In this document: piece by piece, positions 16,343 through 26,383 of the stretch
Layout: each line of letters starts with the position of its first letter
Position numbering within the stretch: the stretch's first letter is position 1
Source of the DNA: a candidate division WOR-3 bacterium
GTDB lineage: Bacteria > Hydrothermota > Tepidihabitantia > Tepidihabitantales > Tepidihabitantaceae
Reading direction: 5' to 3'
DNA length: 64,000 nucleotides
NCBI GenBank assembly: GCA_024653355.1
Contig: JANLFQ010000001.1
Location: 1,088,829-1,152,828, forward strand
Program-made: the position numbers and the translations under genes
The notes under the pieces: model-generated
What the model saw: only the letters and a program-made list of their open reading frames with translations
Databases searched by the model: none
Told to the model about the DNA's origin: nothing

Positions 16343-17566
16343 TTAGTCCGTAAAATCTCTTCGTATATATTTTTCTCTTTTCATTTTGGGACGAATATCT
16401 GCGTAATCATCTTTATCCATGTAGTAAATGACCAATTCTTTAATCTTGAGATTTTCCCCTTTTGTATGTTTATCCATGTTTAATAAAGGTTCATTATCAC
16501 CGCTTCCAAAAGGTGTTGTTGCAATTTTTGTGACCCCTTTATCCACTGCTAACCGGTTAAGCCATAATATACGCTTAGCCACCGTGCCTTTTAACAATTT
16601 CTTTTCGTGAATGATGGTCACTTTCTTACTTTTCAATTTTTCTGTATCTTCATGCGAGAGCGACAACGAGGTAACGAATAAACTATTTTCTTCTATGGAG
16701 TCCAGGCATGCTAAAATGTTGTAATTTATCAATGAAAGCTTGTAACTATCGGTTTCAAAGATATATCTTTCTTCGGTCTTCTTATTGAATTCGAATACCT
16801 TGACTTTAGCATAATTATAGCCGTTTGGCCACAATTCCTTTTCTATTATTCTATCTATGGTGCTGAAATATCTATTGCCAGTCCACCTATGTTCAGTAAG
16901 CCAATAGCGGGGTTTTATGTTGCCGAACAAGATGGTTTGGAAAAAATTACTATCCTCATCATTGCTGCATTCCCAATTGCCTCCTTTACCACATCCGTCA
17001 CAAACAGTGCAAAGATATTTCAATTTAAGCTCAAATGGATTTATAATTTCATTGTAACAGGAGGTATTTGTAAAAAACATAAAGATTATTATGAATTCAT
17101 ATTTACTTTGTACGGCTTTGATAATAAACCCTTGAGGAAAACTATCAATGTTATATTTCGTATACTCCTTTCGGACCCGTGCCTGCTCACAGCACTGGCT
17201 TTGTCTTATTATCGCAAATTCTTCTTCTGAAAAGATATTTATTGGGAAAATCTTCTCAATAAAAATGTCACCCCCTGCATACCTGTCATGCTCCTCTCCA
17301 TGATAAATTAAAGAATACAACCGTTGGTTGCGCGATTTTTGTTTGCTGTAAACCTCGTAGATTTTGCGTGCAATATTCTGAGAGTAGTCCGAATACAGAA
17401 ACACATTGACATCCCTAAAAAGATAAAATGGATGCGGGTCAGTACCTGATGAAACGTACCAAAATAATCCGCTACGATATTTATCCAGAATTTCTTTTTT
17501 CAGCGTTTCCAGCTCAGCCTTTTCAGTATCGTTATATGCATAAATTTTCTTAATAAAAGCTTCCAT
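16343..17566 (-). CDS. Orphan protein with a Cys-rich segment, AT-rich island
   Basis: The 407-residue product is not recognised. It is rich in Lys, Ile, Tyr and Phe and clearly more AT-rich than its neighbours. The mid-part (about 180-205) has CTVCDGCGKGGNWEC, which could bind zinc. The C-terminal 130 residues alternate helix and strand and end with a basic tail. No signal peptide or clear membrane segment is present. The ATG has a good GGGAGG site, unlike the leaderless starts of the flanking core genes. It stands where hslV would be expected and is probably acquired. The function is unknown. Confidence 0.6.
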   Translation of the reverse strand: MEAFIKKIYAYNDTEKAELETLKKEILDKYRSGLFWYVSSGTDPHPFYLFRDVNVFLYSDYSQNIARKIYEVYSKQKSRNQRLYSLIYHGEEHDRYAGGDIFIEKIFPINIFSEEEFAIIRQSQCCEQARVRKEYTKYNIDSFPQGFIIKAVQSKYEFIIIFMFFTNTSCYNEIINPFELKLKYLCTVCDGCGKGGNWECSNDEDSNFFQTILFGNIKPRYWLTEHRWTGNRYFSTIDRIIEKELWPNGYNYAKVKVFEFNKKTEERYIFETDSYKLSLINYNILACLDSIEENSLFVTSLSLSHEDTEKLKSKKVTIIHEKKLLKGTVAKRILWLNRLAVDKGVTKIATTPFGSGDNEPLLNMDKHTKGENLKIKELVIYYMDKDDYADIRPKMKREKYIRRDFTD

Positions 17567-17998
17567 TTACAACCTCCCTTTTCCGCTTAAGCAGGCTTTG
17601 TTCTTTTTTGAAACTCCAACTTTATTGCTCCTCATCGCCAAATATAATTAGAGACAAAACTTAATCCTTGTCAAGCCAAAAGCGATGCGTGTAAATGTTC
17701 CTTACGGTTCACGGATAGCGCCCAAGCCCAAAAACCTCCCTCGCACCCTTTAAAATCAGGAAAAGGTTTCAGCCAAACCTGCTACAACAAAAATTATTTA
17801 TGCGGGGTTAGGCGAAGTTGCCCTGAAATTAGTAACATCCTTTTAATTCAACCTTGAGCGATTAGTCTGTCAAACGTTCTGAGCGTATCAGAAGTCCAGC
17901 CGTTAGGCTGGATTTAGGAGCAGTGCCGAAGGCAAAAAAATAATGCTGTATTAGCCGATTGTTTTGCTTGGCAAATTTTACTTGCATGTCTTAATGCA
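17567..17998. other. 432-bp gap with attC-like motifs and a hairpin
   Basis: No gene is visible here. The gap contains the element at 17798-17823, which closely matches part of the site at 19288-19375. The wider attC-like stretch 17846-17956 is described separately. A perfect 7-bp inverted repeat with a GTTA loop (17895-17912) could be a terminator or part of a recombination site. Confidence 0.5.
17846..17956 (-). repeat. Degenerate attC-like site
   Basis: Read on the minus strand it begins GGCTAAT, continues with GCATTA and TTTTGCCTTCGGCA, and ends with GTTGAAT, which fits the GTTRRRY core. The TGCC-GAA-GGCA mini-hairpin with flanking A/T run is shared with the site at 19288-19375. The first core differs from RYYYAAC. 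It lies just after the 3' end of the 17999-19240 gene, where a cassette attC would be expected. By core motifs alone this could be chance. Confidence 0.35.
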
Positions 17999-19240
17999 TC
18001 AATCGATTCTTGCCAAAACCGTGCATCTACATCCAATATGTAATGGAACTTTTGGGCGCTGTTTTTTAGGATATTTTCCCGATGCTGCACGTTTACAATA
18101 TGGACAAGTTGCATCATCACCCGCCGGCAATATTTCCCAACCCTTAATGAAAGTAGAATCAACATCATCTTGATGCATATCCCGACTGGAATATGCTCCC
18201 ATTACATAAGTGTGAGTAATAAGGGTTGCGATTTCATTAGTATATCGCCATGCGCTCGAAATTCTGTTTAAATCAATATTAGAAAACTCATCAGGCAAAG
18301 GTTTTAACTGGAAAAGTTCACGAAAGGCAATTACTTTACCGATTCTTTCTCTTATATCTGGCAAATTCATCAAAAACTCAATAGCCTTAGCTTTGCGACT
18401 GAAAGGCTTTTGTTTCAAATCAGCTACTAACTCATTCATGTCTTTCAACTTTAGAGTTTCCAAAATGGCAGGCAAAGAAATATCTGCACCTCTTCTCGCC
18501 AAACCTAATTCGACTAATTTCTCAAATCCACTACGATCAAAATGATCGGCTGGGATAACAAAGACTCTGTCCAGATTGTTGGCGTAACGAAGGTAAAGTA
18601 AAAGATTTTCATAGCCAAATTGGTCGATCACAGCATCGTCAATAGTAACATCAGCTGGCTCGCACTCAAACAGAGTTTCTAAATCACAATACGGTCTTAT
18701 ATCAAGCGATTCAATAGCCTGCTTTCGAAATCCCGCGAGTAAATCTTCTTTATCTCTATCTGATGCTAATGCCCATTCTGTTGAAGATTTTTTGAGTTCT
18801 TCTATTTTGGTGAAATATAGTGGTTTAAATTTTTTGATATAGTCTTCAATTTCCTTACAGCGAAGATTGAAACGAGCAATAATAGATATAATAGTTCGAG
18901 CATGAGCATAACTTCCAAGAGAATATCCTGCATCAAGGAGTGCTTTAAGTTCAGAAGCAATCGTCTGGTTAGCTCCATAAATTGTTAGGGGGAACGTGCT
19001 TTTAGGATTTAACACCCACCCTCCATCTTGTGTAGGAGTGATGTCGCCAGTATCGGGGTTCTCAAAACTAGTGGATGGTCTAGTATGGATAGAAGCCGTA
19101 ATTTGGGGCTTGGATGCTTGGGGTTTCAAGTCTATAGTCTTTTGTGTTGAGTATTTTTTATATTTCTCATGTTTCTTATGTTTCTTATACACCCAAATAA
19201 TGACTAACCCCATAATGATCAAAATTATTAATGTTCCCAT
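17999..19240 (-). CDS. Membrane-anchored orphan with C-terminal CxxC...HxxCRC domain
   Basis: The 413-residue protein starts with a membrane helix (about residues 2-18, MGTLIILIIMGLVIIWVY) followed by a Lys-rich stretch, so the rest probably lies in the cytoplasm. A helical middle region (95-350) is unrecognised. The last 40 residues read CPYC, then a short basic loop, then HIGCRC. This is the knuckle found at the end of phage Mu-F/SPP1 gp7-type head-morphogenesis proteins and related toxin domains (CPxC ... HPxCRC). Its ribosome site is GAGGTGA. It sits in the AT-rich island between attC-like sites. The role is unknown; a phage-derived or toxin origin is possible. Confidence 0.6.
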   Translation of the reverse strand: MGTLIILIIMGLVIIWVYKKHKKHEKYKKYSTQKTIDLKPQASKPQITASIHTRPSTSFENPDTGDITPTQDGGWVLNPKSTFPLTIYGANQTIASELKALLDAGYSLGSYAHARTIISIIARFNLRCKEIEDYIKKFKPLYFTKIEELKKSSTEWALASDRDKEDLLAGFRKQAIESLDIRPYCDLETLFECEPADVTIDDAVIDQFGYENLLLYLRYANNLDRVFVIPADHFDRSGFEKLVELGLARRGADISLPAILETLKLKDMNELVADLKQKPFSRKAKAIEFLMNLPDIRERIGKVIAFRELFQLKPLPDEFSNIDLNRISSAWRYTNEIATLITHTYVMGAYSSRDMHQDDVDSTFIKGWEILPAGDDATCPYCKRAASGKYPKKQRPKVPLHIGCRCTVLARID

Positions 19241-19287
19241 AAAATCACCTCGATTTATTTGTCCTCAAAACTACCAAACAAAATGTC

Positions 19288-19375
19288 GCCTAACATTTCA
19301 AACATAAGATAAGTTTTTGCAAAGTTAAAATTCGGGCGGAATGCCGAAGGCAAAACCTTTTATGCGGTGTTAAAT
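19288..19375 (-). repeat. attC-like recombination site candidate (88 bp)
   Basis: On the minus strand it opens with ATTTAAC (fits RYYYAAC) and closes with GTTAGGC (fits GTTRRRY). CATAAA follows the first core and its counterpart CTTATG precedes the second, as expected for L boxes. A TGCC-GAA-GGCA hairpin lies inside. The length is within the usual 57-141 bp of integron attC sites. It lies between the stop of the 19393 gene and the start of the 17999-19240 gene. The spacers of the two halves differ in length, and no integrase gene is in view. Confidence 0.45.
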
Positions 19376-19392
19376 GAAGTTGCCAACACATC

Positions 19393-19923
19393 TTAAAACT
19401 CGCAATTATATTTTCCCAGAAAATACCTAAATGATTTATTTTTCTGCCTCGCTATTTCTGTAGAGTAACAGTTTAGAATTTCTATCATGAAATCTATTCT
19501 GGAAGCAAACCTCTTAGGAATCAAATCGTTAAATTGCTCCTTGGTAATACCATCTGTATTATTGAAAACAGGAATCTTAAATTGTTTAGAGCGAGCACTA
19601 TCTAGCCCAGCGATGTACCAGCTTTCTATTTCCTTGATCACAACTATTATCTTGTCTGTATTAATGTTCTGAAACTTATTTCGTATTTTTTTCTTCTTGC
19701 CAGTGACGCATAGTGCGCTATTAATGTCTACTACATAAATATAATCAGCACCCATTTCTTTGATACTTTTAAGGAGCTTATTAATTTTCGCATTTTGTAC
19801 TTGTGCATATTTCCGTATTAACACCCGCTCGTATTTTTCTTCAAGTTTGGGTTTTATGATGTTTTGAAAAAACCGTTCATCGTCATCGCCTTCAACAAGA
19901 AGAAACAATATTCTATTCTTCAC
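19393..19923 (-). CDS. TOPRIM/DUF4276-like protein, partner of the AAA ATPase
   Basis: The 176-residue product begins with a hydrophobic strand and EGDDDERFF (Glu11, Asp13-15), then DYIYVVDIN (Asp66, Asn68) and IKEIESWYIAGLD. This order of E, D-x-N/D and ESW resembles TOPRIM-fold proteins of the DUF4276/DUF4435 type that pair with OLD-like or AAA_15/21 ATPases. In known systems the TOPRIM partner is a nuclease that acts after phage sensing. Its ATG overlaps the end of the ATPase gene by four bases, so the two are translationally coupled. The family call is by motif only. Confidence 0.6.
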   Translation of the reverse strand: MKNRILFLLVEGDDDERFFQNIIKPKLEEKYERVLIRKYAQVQNAKINKLLKSIKEMGADYIYVVDINSALCVTGKKKKIRNKFQNINTDKIIVVIKEIESWYIAGLDSARSKQFKIPVFNNTDGITKEQFNDLIPKRFASRIDFMIEILNCYSTEIARQKNKSFRYFLGKYNCEF

Positions 19924-21182
19924 GCTTTTAAATCCAACAAGTTGTGTATGTAAAGGTCTTCGATTCCTAACTCATTTTTGAGAAATGTTTTCACGGTTTC
20001 TTTTTCATGCGGCTTGGAGATAATAGAAAAACCTTCATTATCTCGCGAGATGAGCAAAATATTTTCTAAACCTGCGTGTTTTACTATCTCATGATTGTGT
20101 GTGGTAACAATAATCTGCTTTTTCTGTGATGCATCTTTCATCATGTCTACTACTTTAGAAATAAGGTAGGGGTGTATGTTCCTTTCAGGTTCTTCGATTA
20201 CAGTTAACCATTTTTGTGTAAAATATAATGCTATAATTAAAGCAGTTATATTTATTGTCCCATCAGAAATCAAAGATGCTGGTAGATACTGTTTCTTAGC
20301 GTATATTTCTCGTAATTTAAATAGTAATGACTTATCTGCAAACTTTTCTACATCTAATTCATCTACAAAAGGCAAAAGATCTTTCACTAGATTGAAGAGT
20401 TTTCTCTTTTTTTCCTTGTCTTCTATGATATTTTTGAGAACGATGGCTAGATTGTTTCCATCCTCCTCTATTTCAGCCCTTCCAGTTATAGGGATAGCCT
20501 TTTTAGGAAGTTTAGGGTCAAAATCGTATATTGAAATTTCACCGAAAATAGGTGGCATCACAAAGGATGGAAGTCTCTCGATAAGAAGGGTTCTGGGTCC
20601 CAGTTTCGCCTCTTTCAAAAATGATAAAAAAATGTAATGTTCCTTTAATGGACCCACCTCGGGAGGAAATCCTAAAAAATCGACGCTGATTTTCTCTTTA
20701 TCGTTAGAAAAGACAATTTCTCCATTCCCTGATAGTGCTCCCCCTTCGCTCTCTCTCCCCCGACGCCCTAATTTAAAAAACTCAACTTTCTGGGTTAATT
20801 TGTCCTCTACAATTTCAAATCCCGGACCTCTTCTTTTAAACTTTATGATAAACCTATAAATCGTTTCGTAGGTAACCATTCCTATCAATTCTTTTTCTTT
20901 CCCCCTCACCGGAGGTGTATTATATCTTTGGTCTGAAACAACTTCTACCAAAAGGTTTTGAGATGAACCAATATTTAGATTCCTGAGATATTCAATGCCC
21001 CCCTGCATAGATATTGCATTATCAAGGTGATAATTTGTTATATCCCTAAGAAATTTAAGGATCTGTACGAAATTTGACTTCCCGGAAGCATTGGTACCAA
21101 TTAATACATTAAACTTACCAAGTTCGATTTCTAGATCCTTGAAGCTTTTAAAGTTTGATATTTTGACTTTCTTTATGGCCAT
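19920..21182 (-). CDS. AAA ATPase of the OLD/AAA_21 type
   Basis: The 420-residue ABC-type ATPase starts with MAIKKVKISNFKSFKDLEIE and Walker A GTNASGKSN (29-37). Near its end come LISDGTI (signature-like), LTVIEEPERNIHPYL (Walker B) and IIVTTHNHEIVKHA (H loop). These mark the RecF/OLD-like family AAA_15/AAA_21, common in antiphage systems such as PARIS (AriA), Gabija and OLD. The gene has a strong AGGAGGGGG ribosome site and is AT-rich. Together with the TOPRIM-like partner downstream it forms a two-gene unit, probably for defence. Confidence 0.8.
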   Translation of the reverse strand: MAIKKVKISNFKSFKDLEIELGKFNVLIGTNASGKSNFVQILKFLRDITNYHLDNAISMQGGIEYLRNLNIGSSQNLLVEVVSDQRYNTPPVRGKEKELIGMVTYETIYRFIIKFKRRGPGFEIVEDKLTQKVEFFKLGRRGRESEGGALSGNGEIVFSNDKEKISVDFLGFPPEVGPLKEHYIFLSFLKEAKLGPRTLLIERLPSFVMPPIFGEISIYDFDPKLPKKAIPITGRAEIEEDGNNLAIVLKNIIEDKEKKRKLFNLVKDLLPFVDELDVEKFADKSLLFKLREIYAKKQYLPASLISDGTINITALIIALYFTQKWLTVIEEPERNIHPYLISKVVDMMKDASQKKQIIVTTHNHEIVKHAGLENILLISRDNEGFSIISKPHEKETVKTFLKNELGIEDLYIHNLLDLKA

Positions 21183-21456
21183 GCTCCCCCTCCTTTATGT
21201 ACTATTATTCATTTCATTTATATCTTTACTGGCAATGTTCCCTAACTTGTTCATATCAGAACCAAGGGCGGATATTTTACCTTTACCTGAACCTCCTAAC
21301 CTCACTAATAATATCATTTCTTACCCTATTTTTTATGGGCCGTAATCTTCTTTAACATTTCACCGAGAGAATTCATCATATTTGTCCTGCAATTAAAAGT
21401 AATATATTCTCAATTTAATGTCAAGCCGGAAATTTGGGTGCGCGATGGTAAATATT

Positions 21457-21726
21457 TCATCCAGTGATATCTGATTTTGGGGAATCTTTATCATTGGCAG
21501 AATTTTTTCTCATTACATCCTCAATCGCATATAAAACCACTTCTTCCCAGCATTCCAGCCCGAATTGTATTCTTTTTTGAACATCTTTAATTTCAGTCTC
21601 ATCTAAATATCTGCCAAATCGCTTTTTCGCTAAGTGTTGCACCTCGCACAATTTTATTGCGAATATATCCTCATAGGCTTCGCTTTGCCTTACCTTTTTC
21701 ACAATATCATTATATGGAAGTCCCAT
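21457..21726 (-). CDS. Small orphan protein
   Basis: The 89-residue product is charged and mainly helical, with no membrane segment. No family is recognised. Its codon use is AT-rich like the other island genes, and it marks the right edge of the island, since core-like composition returns by about 21730. It could be a small regulator or a remnant of an acquired element. Confidence 0.4.
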   Translation of the reverse strand: MGLPYNDIVKKVRQSEAYEDIFAIKLCEVQHLAKKRFGRYLDETEIKDVQKRIQFGLECWEEVVLYAIEDVMRKNSANDKDSPKSDITG

Positions 21727-21785
21727 AGCCTATCAAGGTTTTGAACAGGGCGGTGTCTTGGTTGGTTCTAACTTACCGGCCGGAG

Positions 21786-21813
21786 TTGACATTTGCAAGC
21801 AAGTGTCTAAATT
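21786..21813 (+). promoter_or_regulatory. Promoter of the queuosine-precursor transporter, leaderless
   Basis: TTGACA (21786-21791) and TAAATT (21808-21813) are 16 bp apart, and the ATG follows after six bases. The same spacing is seen before aspS. No preQ1 riboswitch fold is visible, and the short distance leaves no room for one. Confidence 0.65.
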
Positions 21814-21819
21814 GTCCGG

Positions 21820-22464
21820 ATGAACGAGACCGAGGCAAGGCAGGTCAGTTCCCGTCTGATTTCTGATGTGGCGCTGGTTACGGCGGCGTATATCGCTGCC
21901 CAGATTCTTTCGGACATCGCCAGCCTGCGCATCGTGTTTCTTTTCGGCTTCAGCATTGACGCCGGCACTTTGATTTACCCGTTCACCTTCACCATCCGCG
22001 ACCTGGTGCACAAGACCGCCGGCATCCGCACCGCGCGCCGCGTTGTTGTTGCCGCCGGTGTCATCAACCTGTTTATGGCGTTTCTTTTCTGGCTGGTGGC
22101 AAAACTGCCGCCGGACAAAACGGTCGGTCCGCAACTGGAGTTTGGCATCGTTCTTTCGCCGGTCTGGCGCATCGTCATCGCCTCAATCATCGCCGAGGTG
22201 GCATCAGAACTGGTTGATGGCGAAATCTATCAGTTATGGGTGAATAAGGTCGGGTACCGGCGTCAGTGGTTACGGGTTCTTGTCTCCAACTCGGTAAGCG
22301 TGCCCTTGGATTCGGCACTGTTCTGCTCGCTTGCCTTCATCGGCCGGATGCCGTTGTTTGTCGTGATTAGCATCTTCTGGGCAAATGTCATTCTCAAGGG
22401 CATCTGTACCCTGATCTCTTTGCCCACAATTTATCTCGTTCGGGAACGCCATTCCCAGACCTGA
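21820..22464 (+). CDS. Queuosine-precursor transporter (YhhQ/QPTR family)
   Basis: The 214-residue integral membrane protein has six predicted helices. It carries the family blocks IDAGTLIYPFTFTIRDLVHK, GIRTARRVVVAAG and SELVDGEIYQ. Members import preQ1 or preQ0 for queuosine synthesis. With queH at 645 it indicates that the organism salvages or makes queuosine. The ATG at 21820 is six bases past a -10 box and has no Shine-Dalgarno. The gene resumes core GC composition right after the AT-rich island. Confidence 0.88.
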   Translation: MNETEARQVSSRLISDVALVTAAYIAAQILSDIASLRIVFLFGFSIDAGTLIYPFTFTIRDLVHKTAGIRTARRVVVAAGVINLFMAFLFWLVAKLPPDKTVGPQLEFGIVLSPVWRIVIASIIAEVASELVDGEIYQLWVNKVGYRRQWLRVLVSNSVSVPLDSALFCSLAFIGRMPLFVVISIFWANVILKGICTLISLPTIYLVRERHSQT

Positions 22465-22480
22465 ACCCTGCGGCGTCTTG

Positions 22481-22508
22481 TTGACATTCTAAATCTGTTC
22501 AATAAATT
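22481..22508 (+). promoter_or_regulatory. Promoter of aspS, leaderless
   Basis: TTGACA (22481-22486) and TAAATT (22503-22508) are 16 bp apart. The aspS ATG is six bases later, identical in layout to the promoter at 21786-21813. Confidence 0.6.
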
Positions 22509-22514
22509 GATTCT

Positions 22515-23819
22515 ATGGAACGAACCCTCACCAAGGAACTTCCCCACCGGATTGGCGCGCGTGTCCGGCTGCTGGGCTGGGTACACCAAATCCGTCAGGT
22601 GGGCAAAATCTCCTTCGTTGTCCTGCGCGACCGGACCGGCATCGCTCAGGTGATAACCACCGACCCGGCAAAGTTTCACCTTGACGATGTCAAACGGGAG
22701 TCAATCGTGGAAATCATCGGCACGGTCAAACCGGAACCGCAAGCCCGGCAGGGATGCGAACTGGAACTGGAAGAACTGAAAGTGTTGATTGAACCGGTTG
22801 CCCCCCTGCCCTTTGAGGTCAACCGCTCAAAGAAGAAGTTAAACCTCAAACTGGATATGATTTTAGACCACCGCGCCTTTGCCCTGCGCAACCCGGAGTT
22901 TGGTGCCGTGTTCAAGGTCCAGGCAGAAATCGTCCGTTCCTTTGCCGAATTCCTCCGGCAGGAAGGTTTCCTTGAAGTCCACACCTCAAAGATTGTCGCC
23001 GCCGGCACCGAAGGTGGCACCGCCCTGTTTCCGATTCAATACTTTGAGCAGAAGGCATATCTTGCCCAGAGCCCACAGTTCTACAAACAGATGCTGGTTG
23101 GTGCCGGCTATGAGCGGGTGTTTGAAGTCGGCTTTGTCTATCGGGCTGAAGACCACGCCACATCCCGGCACATCAACGAATACCTTTCCCTTGACATCGA
23201 GATGGGCTTTATCAACTCCTACCGCGATGTCACCCAGCTGGAAAACCGGTTCCTCAAGCAACTGGTGGCGAATCTGGCAAAAAACTGTGCCGAAGAAATT
23301 CAACTGCTTGATGCCCACCTGCCCGAAGTGGGCGAAATTCCGGAAATCCACTTCCGGGATGCGCTTCAAGTTTTAAGCAAAGACTATGGCCGCGACACCA
23401 CCGGCATGCTTGACCTGGACCCGGAAGGAGAACGGCAACTGTGCGACTACGCCCAGAAGACCTACAACTCCGAATTCCTCTTTGTCACCCACTACCCGCG
23501 CAAGACCCGGCCCTTTTACACGATGTGGGACCCTGATGACCCGGAGTACACCTTTGGCTTTGACCTGCTCTTCCGTGGACTGGAGGTCACAACCGGCAGC
23601 CAGCGTATCCACGACTACCACCAGTTAGTAGAAAACATCCGCCATTTCGGCTTGAACCCGGAAAACTTCTCCTTCTACCTTGAGATATTCCAGTATGCGG
23701 TGCCGCCCCATGGTGGCTTGGCGATTGGTGCCGAACGGTTGACCCAGCAGTTTCTGGGATTGAGCAACATCCGGGAAGCCAGTTTCTTTCCCCGTGACCG
23801 TTACCGCTTAACACCATAA
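22515..23819 (+). CDS. aspS: Aspartyl-tRNA synthetase, archaeal/non-discriminating type
   Basis: The enzyme charges tRNA-Asp. At 434 residues it lacks the GAD insertion of the usual 590-residue bacterial AspRS. Residues 18-100 form the OB-fold anticodon domain (RVRLLGWVHQIRQVGKISFVVLRD). The class II core has RAEDHATSRH (motif 2 region), IEMGF and the motif 3 end GAERLTQQFLGLSNIREASF plus FPRDRYRLTP, as in archaeal AspRS. Such enzymes often also charge tRNA-Asn, which a GatCAB amidotransferase then corrects; gatCAB is not in the window. Horizontal origin from archaea is inferred. Confidence 0.9.
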   Translation: MERTLTKELPHRIGARVRLLGWVHQIRQVGKISFVVLRDRTGIAQVITTDPAKFHLDDVKRESIVEIIGTVKPEPQARQGCELELEELKVLIEPVAPLPFEVNRSKKKLNLKLDMILDHRAFALRNPEFGAVFKVQAEIVRSFAEFLRQEGFLEVHTSKIVAAGTEGGTALFPIQYFEQKAYLAQSPQFYKQMLVGAGYERVFEVGFVYRAEDHATSRHINEYLSLDIEMGFINSYRDVTQLENRFLKQLVANLAKNCAEEIQLLDAHLPEVGEIPEIHFRDALQVLSKDYGRDTTGMLDLDPEGERQLCDYAQKTYNSEFLFVTHYPRKTRPFYTMWDPDDPEYTFGFDLLFRGLEVTTGSQRIHDYHQLVENIRHFGLNPENFSFYLEIFQYAVPPHGGLAIGAERLTQQFLGLSNIREASFFPRDRYRLTP

Positions 23820-23832
23820 GACCGACCCCGAT

Positions 23833-23857
23833 ACCATCACCCTAACGGTGCTATGGT
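23833..23857 (+). terminator. Possible hairpin terminator after aspS
   Basis: ACCATCACC pairs with GGTG and ATGGT, leaving a two-base bulge and a five-base loop. A run of five T follows after some 10 bases. The rest of 23820-24022 shows nothing recognisable. Confidence 0.35.
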
Positions 23858-24022
23858 CAACCCGACACTTTTTACCGCTAATTTCCTAACTCTTTACCAG
23901 TAAAAAAGTTAGCCGGGGTAAATAAGATTGGGGCGTTAAGATTTTAACATTTCGGGGTCTAAAATTATGGTGCAAGCGGTCTATCTATCTAAAAATCAAG
24001 GTAAAATCAGGCCGTCCTGCAC

Positions 24023-25921
<1,899 letters not shown>

Positions 25922-25947
25922 TTATCCTAACAAATATATTGCGAAAA

Positions 25948-26271
25948 TCAAGCGGTGTCCGTGTGCCGCTTGAGAAAAAATCTGATGTCGGTTAACCGTC
26001 GCGAACCGATATGCGAGCAAATTTTTTCCAGCAACTGGTCTTTAAGAAAGGTCAACTGGGTCATCCACGCCGGTGAATCAACCGCCACTAAAATGGTCTG
26101 ACCCTCAACGCCAATCGCCACCGTATGACGGGCAATCGACTCACCCACCAGCAACTTCCAGTCGCTAACCGCCCGATAAACCACGACCTTATCCTCCATC
26201 CCCAACCGGCGTAAAACCCGGGGTAAGGTTTCGTTGACCGTTTGAAACCGGCGCTGCTTCTTACGGCGCAT
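25948..26271 (-). CDS. DUF721/DciA-like protein
   Basis: The 107-residue protein starts basic (MRRKKQRRFQTVNETLPRVL) and has the DUF721 core: WKLLVGESIARHTV, a GQTILVAVDSPAWMTQL strand and a LLEKICSHIGSRRLTDIRF end. DUF721 includes DciA, which loads the replicative helicase DnaB in bacteria without DnaC. It stands directly before gyrB, in keeping with a replication role. The ATG is five bases past a -10 box and has no ribosome site. Confidence 0.85.
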   Translation of the reverse strand: MRRKKQRRFQTVNETLPRVLRRLGMEDKVVVYRAVSDWKLLVGESIARHTVAIGVEGQTILVAVDSPAWMTQLTFLKDQLLEKICSHIGSRRLTDIRFFLKRHTDTA

Positions 26272-26276
26272 AACTA

Positions 26277-26305
26277 CATATACCCGATGAACCCGCTCTG
26301 GTCAA
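26277..26305 (-). promoter_or_regulatory. Promoter of the DUF721-gyrB pair, leaderless
   Basis: On the minus strand TTGACC (26305-26300) and TATATG (26282-26277) are 17 bp apart. The ATG follows after five bases. Confidence 0.55.
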
Positions 26306-26383
26306 GAACACCTTAAACCGTTAACCGATGTCAGGATGCTCACCCTTCTTCACCCGAACAATATCCGGGCATAATGCCTTTTA

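Noticed and set aside
17770-17813. A complete attC site ending at 17807-17813
   Set aside because: Only one core (GTTAGGC) is proper. The other end, GTTTGGC on the minus strand near 17770, breaks the consensus and the site would be only about 45 bp long.
21730-21820. A preQ1 riboswitch before the queuosine-precursor transporter
   Set aside because: No preQ1-I or II hairpin-pseudoknot motif was found, and the promoter lies so close to the ATG that there is no leader RNA.
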